Shown: positions 11,382-21,300 of the stretch, in pieces
How the letters are laid out: every line of letters begins with the position of its first letter
Position numbering within the stretch: position 1 is the first letter of the stretch
Source of the DNA: Tigriopus japonicus
Lineage: Eukaryota > Arthropoda > Copepoda > Harpacticoida > Harpacticidae
Length of the DNA: 64,000 nt
Direction: 5' to 3'
Assembly (NCBI GenBank): GCA_010645155.1
Contig: CM021317.1
Span: 8,960,678-9,024,677 of the forward strand
Translations under genes and position numbers: made by a program
The notes under the pieces: model-generated
Told to the model about the DNA's origin: nothing
What the model saw: only the letters and a program-made list of their open reading frames with translations
Databases searched by the model: none

Positions 11382-13640
11382 CCTATGGGACACTGTAATC
11401 GCATGCGTTTTCTTTTCTTACCGCTGGAGCCACCACCCCAACTTCAATCCGCCTGTCTTAGCTTGGAAGAAGCGAGAGTGCTTCAGTTAAAACGTGATAA
11501 ATCCCTCCTGTGAAAGGCCTTTTGCCAAAATGAGAACAGAATTGATTAGGGTAGAGCAGGAACCCCTGAAAGGGGTGGACACGAACTCCGATTTTTGAAA
11601 AAATGGTATGAGGCCTAGGCTATATTTTGACACAACGTCATTTATTCCTTATTAACGGCTAAAACTGTTGAACCTGCGTCTTGAAAGAATTCAGTCAAAC
11701 TTTTTTGTTAATATTTGTGAACTGGATGTTCTTCACCTTGATTTTAGTGGTCCTAGCACTCTTTTTTTTTTATTCGTCTCATGAACTTTTGACATTCAGC
11801 TCTCCAAAGGATTTTAGTCCTCATAACAATGAGGAAAATATGTAGATGGAATCTTGCTTCACCCATTAGTCCAACTTCAGTGAAACAATGCTTAACAGAA
11901 GTATCCGTGGTGGTATCTGGAGTGTTACTCCTCTCCCATCCTCTTCAACACCTGCACAATGCAAGAACCATTTCTTTAGGAAAATGAAAGAACAAGAGTG
12001 GTCTCATTGTGAAACAAGATGGAGTCCAAGTCGGAGATGTTGTTGGCTGTAACTATTGAAGGGCACTTTTGACGGTTCTGGATCAGATCAGCCATCCGGA
12101 TTGGAATAGGAACAAAGGCAATCACAACGTCCTTGAGACAAAATGAGTAAAACATGACGATAAAATCCTTGATTGTTGATGTGATTGAAAATTTTTCAAG
12201 TCTTGGGGATCAAGAAGGTCAGGACCACGTAGGACTGGGGCTAAGGGTCCTTGAGGAGAGAGGATCATGTCTTATGATTTCAGGGAAAGGCTCTACAGGC
12301 TTGATAAAGTTTGATTGATCTTCTTAGATCCCCTTGTCCAGGAATTAACAATCAGATTGATTGAAAAAATCCACACAATTCAATCTTGATGGGAGCATTT
12401 CATTCTAAAGACTTTGAGAGGGTCCATGTAATCCGGGTTAGACTGTCAGATCACCAATTTGGGCTGACTGACTCGAAAGGCAGATCAAAATATTTAGCCC
12501 ATCCATTGCTAGTTGGTCCACTTGATAGGTTTCAAAGTCATCTTAATTTGTTCTTCATTTGATCGAATTCTTGACACTAAGGACTTCTTCTTTCTTTGTT
12601 CTATATGCACCTTAATCCAAACGCAAATTCCTCTTGAAAAGGGACTAAGAACCAACTTTCCCCCCACATACTCTCACCCGGATCAAAACTGGGAGTTTTA
12701 TCGCACTCATCCATCACACGGCAGGTAATCTGGTCATCAAATTTCATTTGATCACTCTATCGTCATCTTGAAGAAAAGACACCTTGCGGGTTCATTCGCA
12801 CTTGTGACCAATGAATTTGACCTCCATGACGTGATCATTTATTCACTCTTTCATTCACTCTTTCATGGCTGAACTTGTCTTCAAAACACTAACATCGGAC
12901 TGATTTTGGGACGTGGGATTGACATTTACCAAGGCTAGGACTTGGCTGGACTCGCTTGAAACACAGGGAACACCGATTGGCGCACTATCTTTTGGAATTT
13001 TGGTCGATTTCCGTTTCATTTTCCGCTCCCAACATGGCCGTTTGTACTTGTTGTTTACGAACTCTCGGCCTCATACAGGAGGTTGCGTGCCGGAGAAATT
13101 CCGCGAGTTCGCATCCAGTATTAATACTATTATTTAGGTTATCCCTGGGTAGAGACATATCTAAGTCATCAAACAATCACTCTCAACACTGGTTGACAAA
13201 ATGCCGAGCATTTTACGATCAAAATGATAGTGTTGATTTCACTTTTCCTCACACTCCAGCCTCAGCTGCCGTGTCTCGTCTGCCTTCGAGAAGAGAGCGA
13301 GAAATTTTGAAATTTCCCGCTAAGGTAACGGAGCGTAGACTGGCAGATGGGCAAAGTAGGGCTGGACTGTGAAGAAGCGTAATATCATCGCTATCATTTT
13401 GATCGTAAAATCCTCAGCATTTTGTCAACCAATGTTGAGAGTGATTGTTTGATGACTTAGATATGTCTCTACCCCAGTCAATTCTGTTCTCATTTTGACA
13501 AAAGGCCTTTCACAAGAGGGATTTATCACGTTTTAACTGAAGCACTCTTGCTTCTTCCAAGCTAAGACAGGCGGATTGAAGTTGGGGTGGTGGCTCCAGC
13601 GGTAAGAAAAGAAAACGCATGTGATTACAGTGTCCCATTG
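11382..13640. mobile_element. 2.26-kb DNA element with ~158-bp inverted termini
   Basis: Left arm 11382-11540 and right arm 13478-13640 are near-exact reverse complements. They begin ATGGGACACTGTAATCGCAT and include CCGCTGGAGCCACCACCCCA and GAAAGGCCTTTTG. The interior (about 11541-13145) has no open frame I can recognise as a transposase, so this looks like a non-autonomous or gutted element. A second inverted-repeat structure lies inside next to the right arm. Confidence 0.7.
13146..13476. mobile_element. Inner 331-bp inverted-repeat element (~85-bp arms)
   Basis: GGGTAGAGACATATCTAAGT at about 13147 recurs inverted ending at about 13475. Arms include CAAACAATCACTCTCAACAC and ACGATCAAAATGATAG. 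It abuts the right arm of the 2.26-kb element. It may be a separate nested MITE or a sub-terminal inverted repeat of the same element. Confidence 0.6.
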
Positions 13641-14050
13641 AAGAGATGTCCAAATTTCACAACCCTAAAAACCCAAATGTAAAACAGCTTCTCTCGATTC
13701 GTCACCCTGAATTAGGTGCAAACTCACACTAGAGGGTGCTTTAACTTGCAACTGACAAGGGGGGCATGGGTAAAACAGGGCTCCCATTTTGGTTACATAC
13801 CCGTCAATTTTTTTCCAAATTCCCTCTTGAATCCTAGGTTAAATGCATCGTTTTTTTTTTTTTGCAAGAAATTTCAAATGGTTTTTCATAAAAGCCAAAC
13901 AACATTAAAAAATGATTTTTAATCATTATTTTTCTAACAAACATAAATCTGGCTTAATATACTTTGTCCAAAAGCACAGCACTGAAAACTTCACACAACC
14001 AAAACATTATCATTCGACATCAAAGCTCATGTAAGCGATAAATACAGTAT
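13641..14050. other. Intergenic, 3' flank of the minus-strand gene
   Basis: No gene seen. Contains homopolymer T and A runs near 13850-13920. Confidence 0.4.
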
Positions 14051-14056
14051 TTTATT
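14051..14056 (-). terminator. Polyadenylation signal AATAAA (minus strand)
   Basis: AATAAA on the minus strand lies about 25 bases downstream of the distal stop codon at 14082-14084. This supports 14235-14082 as a terminal exon. Confidence 0.6.
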
Positions 14057-14081
14057 CTATTATACCTTAAAGTTTAGGCTC

Positions 14082-17000
14082 TCAATAGGGAAGGGGGCTG
14101 TTCCCCAAAATGGGCGGTTCTTGTGAGTCTAGATTTATTTGGTCAGGGGATTCTTGTGAAGTGGGAATGCGATATTCTGGAGGGACCACTAAACATGTGG
14201 ACGTGTCGATCCGGCGAAAGAAGCGCTCATCCATCCTAGAAAGATAGAGAGAGAGGTTGGCTCATGTATTCTGTAAGAACCGAATGCTTTTACTCTAATG
14301 TATGGTTTTAGGGAATAGAGTTAAGATTGATAACATTTAAAATTTCTTCAAATTTTGTTATTTGGTGTCGTAGTTTAAGTTATTACTCAGAATAAATTTG
14401 GTTCTGGATTTTTGGTTGCATTTTTTAATGCTGCCAAATCAAAGGCTGATTGATTCTTTTTCAAATTGACATTAGTGATTGAGTTTTCATGAAAAGGGTT
14501 AGGTATGGAGACTTTAGGTTGATAATTGTACTTGTCACAAGATGAAAAATCAGATTTGTCATCTTCGTCAAGCAAAATAGAATTCAGAAAATACTTTTTT
14601 CTATCATCCCTGATAGGTTAATCATTACTAAAAAATGGCTTCACTTTTCAAACTTTCCTTTAAGAGTAATAATGTCGCTTTTGGGTTTACCTTATACTAA
14701 GGTTGCTCTTCAGTAAAGAAAAAATGGTAAAATATTGTTGCCCGGACAGCTTAGGGATAACAAAAATGTTTGAAAAATTTAACATTGTAATAATTTTTTT
14801 GACTATTGCTTAAGACAATGAGAACTCAAAAGGAAAACTATTTGTTTGTCCATCAATCAATCAACTAATGGATTTAAATTATCATTTTGGATTACGATTA
14901 AGGCCAAATTGTTAATCTTACCAAGAAGCACTGAATTTCTTGGAGCGGGAGACTAGGGATAAGAATTATGATTTCCAGGGGGATACTTAAATTCTTATGT
15001 AAATAAGATTCTTTTTATATTGGGTAGATCATATATTTCAATTTTTAGCTCAGTCGTATGATGGAGTGAAAAGTTAAGGCTTCTCAAAACTATTCTCTGA
15101 AGAGAACATGTGATGATTCAGCTCGCCCTTTTTTGGTAAAATAATGCCGAAAAGACGGCTAACTTGGCCATTCACTCTCTTTTTGTATTGAGCTTTGAGA
15201 GAACATTACTTTTGACTCTGACGTTCAATTCAGCTGAAAAGAACAATCCAAGCAAGGTCTCATCGGCAAAAAAGGGGAGGTGATTTAATCTTACTGGAAA
15301 TCATCAATCTCATCGCTAGCCTTCCGCTCCAGGAAGTTAGAGCTTCTTGATCTTACCCATTAAGAAGGTTTCGATATGCCAATGAAGGACTGGCCACCCC
15401 TGAAGGACATCTGGAATCCAAACTTGGGCTGATTGTAGGTTTACAGTAATAGGATTGCTCATCCTCATTCTCTGGCTCATCTTCATCCGATGAGAATGCC
15501 GATTGGTCCGCCAAGGATTTTAAGCCTTCTTCCAATCGCTTTTCCAATTGATATCTGAATAATACCCAAATCACTAAACAAATGACATTTTTAAGAGAAC
15601 ACACAACAACCTTACTGAAATAGACTTTGATGCAAGCATCGGGAAACTGGACTGAAGTTGCGAATGATTCGGGGAAGGTACTGATTGAAAGGCGGTCGTT
15701 TTTGATTGGATGGTGGTGATATTTTGGGTAATTCTATTGCTTCCGGCTTGTTTGGTTTGGTCTGATCTGGCTTGTGATCTTCTGCTGTTGGTTGAGGCGT
15801 TATTTTGTTGGCGAAGGGGTCCTTCAGGGGACATTTATAACTCCAACGATCTGACGGCTCTTCAGCTTGTTTTTGAACTAAATCCGTTTTGTCCTCAACT
15901 AAAAAATGAATTGAAACATTTTTTTTTGTCCCTGGCAAAGTAAATTTAGTTAGAAAAAGACTTAATCGAAGCCCAACGTTTAAGGGTTGTCTGGATCTGC
16001 CATTTCAAAGGTTTTTGGTGGACGAAAATCTCAAAGCTGGATTTAACAATATTTCTTGTAAAATAGCTCCAAACAAAAAGAAAATGATTATTTTGCCACT
16101 GTTTGACATTATTCTTAAACGTGGCTTTGACTATATTATCATAAGGTTAAAAAAATCATCATTATCTACGTTTCTTTTCTCCTTTTGACAATAAAAATGA
16201 AATCTGCAAAAAATTTCGAGACGGTTTTCAAGGTCAAAGCAATCAAATGCAAATTTTCAACTGGTCTTTTGCCATGGTCTTGGGAAAGCCGTTTCAAATC
16301 TCATTGAAAGTAGGACTTCCTTTTCCTTTAATTATCACCAATATGACACGAAACTTCCGTTGTTTATTGTTGAACAAATGTATTTTTACGTTAAGAATGA
16401 AATATTTCCAATTCGAGCTTTCTCACAATTTTTTTCAAGGAAAAAATATTTCTTTCACCTTGATAACCAGCATTCGTATCAAACTGTAATGGAATATATG
16501 CACTTTTATGAAGAAACCAACCCAAAAAAATTTGTGACATAGAAATGCTTGATTGTCAGTTTCTCAGTTCGCATTGGCAACGAAAAAACAACTTCATTTT
16601 ATTGCAAAAGAAATCTTACCTCTTTCGTTTAAAAGCTTGATGCGAAGTTGAGTCAAAACCTTCTCAAAAGCCAATACTTTCTTCAGAACCTTTTTCATTT
16701 TTCTCAACGATTTCGGTCCTCTCACTGGAAACGACGAGATTGTGTGCAATTCCCTCATTGCTTCGTCTGAATCGTCGCCTTCATCGCTATTATCTTGGGC
16801 TGAAGAAGGTTCTTCAGTGAGATTCTGCTCTGAAAAGGCTCTTCTAAGTTGCATGGGATGATTCACGTGGAATTCTAAGCCTCTTGGAGGCTTTGATTGA
16901 GCTTGTTCTGTGAGTTGTTTAGCCAAAGAGATCCGTCTTTGAGGTCTGGTTTCAAGGGACAGAGAATGTGTCAATAAACCAAGGTTTGAAGAATCTCGCG

Positions 17001-18140
17001 AGCAATGAGAAATTGGATTATTAGTTTGTAAATCAGTGGACCTGGAAGTGATTTTTGTATTAGTTTATGACGGTAATTGGGTTTTGATAGAGATTACCTT
17101 GTTGGTTCCAATGGAAATAAGGATCCAGAACCTTCTAACTCATAACATCGACGAAGATTTTCGTAATATTCTTGGTTTGTCCCCAAATGCTCCTTCAATA
17201 ATTGTAGTCCACTTGAAACCTTCATTTCATCCATTGAACTAGATTTCTGAAATTATGCTAAAAAATATTCTCTGTGTAATTCATATGTTTAAAAAGTTTT
17301 AGATTAAGTTACCTTCAAGCATTTTTTTACGGGTTTCTCATGCTGAGTTCTCATGTTCTTGACCAAAGTTTGTTGCAATAGGTCTCCTTTTAAGTTGGTA
17401 TTTAAACTTATTCCTGTCACGTCGAAAATGGAATCATTCTCACTGCAGATCACAAATCTCGGTTTAAGTTACAAAGTTATAATTTAGGGTACAAAAATAA
17501 ACCTTTACCCATGAAAACTCATTGTTTCACATTTAGCAGAGATAGCAGCTCCATAATCAAATTCGAGTTCAGAGCTATTAGCTCGACTAAAAATGCATTT
17601 AGGGTCAGGAGGTCGTTCATTCATGGTATTCAACAAGTATCTTCTTGGTCTAACAGAGTCTGGATCTGAAAGTTCGAAATTCCCGCCAAAATTATTGTTA
17701 TTAATATGTAAATCAGTGTGGCCATTTTCTACTCACCAATAAAAGGCTGATTGTGAACAGAGGTTGCCAAGGAAGTAACATCTATGGGTTCTAAACCATA
17801 ATTGGCGCTACTTTTGCCCCAACTAGTCTGATTTGAGCCCAAATCATTGTCCAATGAGGCATTTGGAGAGTTTTGATAAGTCACACCCGCCCACCAAAAT
17901 GGAGTTCTTGTTCCTTGATTGGTTCTCACAAAACAATGATCAATTTCTGGAGAGTCATAGGATCTGAAAGATGTTTGAAGGAGGTCTGATTGCAGTAATG
18001 ATGGATTAAGGGCATTTACATTGGAAGTCGAGACTTACAATCTAAGCCGGTTTAATCTCTCTTTGAAGGAAAAGAAGACACGAAAGCTCCATTTTGTTGC
18101 CATATTCTATGAAAACTTACCCCGAACTTTGGTGGAACAT
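14082..18140 (-). CDS. Unrecognised, largely disordered protein; nine exons with alternative last exons
   Basis: Exons on the minus strand: 18140-18121, 17963-17737, 17665-17509, 17442-17313, 17246-17098, 17041-16620, 15898-15616, 15554-15357, then either 14609-14387 or 14235-14082. Every junction is GT-AG and every phase agrees. The start is MFHQSSGSYDSPEID. The protein is rich in Ser, Asn, Glu and Pro. It has an acidic stretch (DNSDEGDDSDEA), then a basic amphipathic helix (SLRKMKKVLKKVLAFEKVL) likely to form a coiled coil. A second coiled-coil-like segment (YQLEKRLEEGLKSLADQ) is followed by SSDEDEPENEDE. I do not recognise the family. Both candidate last exons join exon 8 in the same phase and open with a similar D/E-R-x-x-[FY] motif (DDRKKYF, MDERFFRR). 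It is divergent from THOC5 across a 198-base gap. The exon structure is secure from phase; the function is unknown. Confidence 0.8.
14387..14609 (-). other. Candidate alternative terminal exon of the unrecognised gene
   Basis: Begins after a CAG acceptor (14612-14610). It reads on from exon 8 in phase for 74 residues (DDRKKYFLNSILLDEDD... to PEPNLF) and stops at TGA 14389-14387. A GTAATA donor immediately follows the stop, so it could be a true last exon or be spliced on to 14235 as a stop-containing cassette. Codon-like composition and phase agreement argue that it is real. No clear AATAAA follows it. Confidence 0.6.
14922..15349. mobile_element. MITE, 7-bp-TSD family copy 2, abutting a splice donor
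   Basis: 428 bases bounded by CAAGAAGCACTGAATTTC and its inverted partner ending GAGCTTCTTG. It is flanked by the direct repeat ATCTTAC at 14915-14921 and 15350-15356. On the gene's strand that duplication reads GTAAGAT, and the exon-side copy is itself the 5' splice site of exon 8 (exon ends at 15357). The interior also folds back on itself, so most of the element is palindromic. Non-coding. Confidence 0.85.
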
Positions 18141-18338
18141 GATGAAAGTTGCTTTCTGAACAACAAGCAAAAATGAGACTCCTCAAAAAGAAGTAATTTT
18201 AGCGCTTCTACCCCCTAGAGAGAGCATCTGGTTGTTATGACAATTGGAGAAAGTTCCTTTTCTCTCTACATTTATTGGCCCGCTTATTTTTGACAATACA
18301 TGGATCTTTTTTTCTTAGTTTTTGTTTCTTAGAGAGCA
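18141..18338. promoter_or_regulatory. Shared divergent promoter region
   Basis: Only 198 bases separate the start codon of the minus-strand unrecognised gene (18140) from that of THOC5 (18339). Both promoters and 5' UTRs must fit or overlap here, unless upstream non-coding exons exist. No TATA box is evident. Confidence 0.6.
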
Positions 18339-21300
18339 ATGTCGCCCATTGCCAAGGAAGATGCTGCCAAAGGAGATTCTAAGAAGCGGAAGGTGGTCTC
18401 CTCGGTGTCTTTACCTGCTCCTAAGACTCCCAAATTGACATCCAAGGCTAAAATGTACTCTGTAAGTTCTGTGGCCAAGGCTTTATTTTGTAAAGAGGTA
18501 TTCCAAAATTGTTCCATTTCTAGTCCATTAACAAGTTGGAAGAAGAACAAGCCAAGACTCGACCGAGTCAAGAGGATTCGAAGCTATTTCAAGGAACTTG
18601 TGATGAGATTAGAAAGTCCTTGAAGGATATTTTGGACTTGAAACTCAAAAAGGCATCTAAGGTGAGTGTCCTCATTTAAGGTAAATTGAACGTTTCCTTT
18701 AATGAACATTAAAGTAAAGAAAAATTAAAAAGCCATTAAAATTAAATGTTTTCCTTCTTCGCATTTGACTCTTGACAGTAGGGTAGTTGCAAGAGACTCC
18801 CTTTGCATGTACGTATAGAGCTTATTATTTGATGCGATCTTGTCACATTCTTGAACCAAACAAGAATAACCAAGAAACATTTAAAAAAACCGACGATCAC
18901 CTACCTGCATGCTTCTGCCATTAAAACTGCCATTTTTTCTTTTCCAGACTTCTTCGATGGAAATTGGAGAAGCCCGCATAAATGCTTCCCTTCATTTCCT
19001 GACGTTGAAAAAATTGAATCGTCTCGACAAGTTCCGAATTCGTGGTGCCAGAGAAGAAACAACCCAAGCTAAACAGAAAGTGGACAGTTTGAATCTTCAG
19101 TTGCAGAACTTGTTGTATGAATTGTCTCATCTCCAGAAGGAAATAACCAAATGCCAACAATTCAAGTAAGAAACGTCAAATGTAGACTAGGTTTCGTGAC
19201 AGGCAAATTGAATGTGTGGAAACATTCCACAATAAGGATCACGAAACCTAGTCAACTTAAATTATAATTGGAAATCAGATATGGAATAATAATAAATACT
19301 TTCTTTTACTCTTATAGATCTAAACATGAGGATATTGAGCTGATAGCTGTTGAAGAATTCCATCGTCAGGCTCCAGATAGCATCTTGGACACGTTCAAAG
19401 ACACTCCAGGGAATCAGCACCAATTGCAACTTTTGCGGTTGGATTACGAAAATATTCAACGAAAGGAGATGAATGCCGCTCTTTCAAAATTAGAAGAGGC
19501 TAAAGAGGCCTTGGAGAAGCAAATTGGGGTTAAACGAGACAAGTTGTCCAGTCTGAAGCCTCAATTAGCAAACATCCTTGAGGTAAGACTACATGATTAT
19601 GAATGTTAAATAGTTTATGAAACTTGTATGTTTATTGTATTTTAGGTAACGAAACCAGTACAAGAGTATCTCGAGATGCCATTGACTGAGGAAAGAGATC
19701 AATTGGCTCTTCATCGACATCTCCCTCATCCTTTATTTATTCTCTATGTCCAAGCCTCCTCTTATGGAAAAGCTTGTGGTAAGTGCTAAATTATATTACC
19801 TCATGAGACAAAGGGTCATGCATATATCCTTTTCATTTCTAGATAAATTGATGAATGTCAAAATCAAAGGAGATCTTGAGGAGGCAAAGAATTTCTGCCC
19901 CAAGGATTTGCAGGATTTGGAAAATGATGATATCGGAGCTGATGAAAGTCGCGATGATGAAGATGAAACCAACAGTAAGTGAAAACTCAAAACAATTTAT
20001 TTTAACTGTCAATGTCTTTTCCTGATCGAAAGTAAGACTTTTTGAAAAAATTGTGTTTTTGGGATTTATTATATATTTTTGTCGGTGTTGTTTCGTGGTG
20101 TGTGATGTCCATTTTTGAGGGAAAAAATCCGCCTTAATAACTGATTAGCTTGTGTAGAACGGATGTCTAAATTAAAAAATATTTAATCCTCACCGAAATT
20201 AAAAATTAGTAGTATTCATGTTAAACATAGCTTTTCCTCTTAATTGGATATAGAATAGGACTCGGAAGAAGATTTTTCAAACCAAAGATGCATCTTGAGA
20301 AGCCTGTTTGAAGACGGATTTCAGGAATAAAACGCGTCACTTCAAAGTTATTCATAGGTTTTTCTTCAACTTACCAAATTAAAAAAAGAACACACCTTTT
20401 TTATATCGCTGAAAAAAGATAATAAACTTTCTCAGAAGAAAAAACAATGAAACTTTGAACTGTTTCAGCCACTTCGAGCTTTAATAATTTAAATTTGACA
20501 ATTGTCGATCAATATCTCTATGGCAGGGGTCGGCAACCTTTTTCGAGTCAAGGCCCACCAAATTTGTCTTGGGCCCATCAAACAAATGCTGGATAGTTTG
20601 TGGGCCCGCAATTCAGTGATCAAAGAGCTCTGGGTCCACGAGTATTTACCATGAATAGCTCTCGGGCCCACTATTTTGGACTTCCCCATAAGCTCCTGGG
20701 CCCACATTTGGGCCCGGGCCCACGGGTTGCCGACCCCTGCTCTATGGTCTCAACACACTGTTGGAAGGCATGAGAAATATTCCTAGTATATCTAGACCAG
20801 TTCAATGTCTTTGGACCATGACTGAGTTTATTGGCGGTTTAACTAGGAGGAAGGGAGAAACCGGTCACGGGAAACAGTGTCGCCACAAGACCATGATGCA
20901 TTTTTCGCCAATTATTGTACCTTATATTCTCCCTCTCCTGATGTGTTTTGTTTTGAATGAAAGCTTGAAGCTATTAATCATCATAATTCCATTTATTTCC
21001 AGGTAAGGCTAAACGAAGCAAGAAGGGAAGCTCAAGTGCCAAAGTCAGTTCCAAAGCTGAAGAGCGCCTTCAAGTCTTACTAGGGACTCATCCCTTGGAA
21101 GTAGATATCGAGATCTATCTCGCAAATGACTCTAAGAGCACCTACGTTCACTTAAACTTTAAGTATCTCTACAACCTCGAGATTGTTGGTGTCAAAACCA
21201 CCATTCACTTGGATAAAGACATCAAACCTGCTTTGGGAGATCTGGAACTACTTCTTCCTGATGGACTTTTGTCTCATCTTGATGGTGAAACAGACTCTGG

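Noticed and set aside
12956..13372. 138-codon plus-strand frame
   Set aside because: It runs through an inverted-repeat arm of a mobile element and has no recognisable features.
14922..15349. Idea that the MITE created the whole intron (true introner)
   Set aside because: The intron continues for hundreds of bases past the element to acceptors at 14610 or 14236, so the element was inserted into an existing donor; only a smaller cryptic splice possibility remains.
15710..15943. Plus-strand frame with hydrophobic start
   Set aside because: It is antisense to coding exon 7 of the minus-strand gene.
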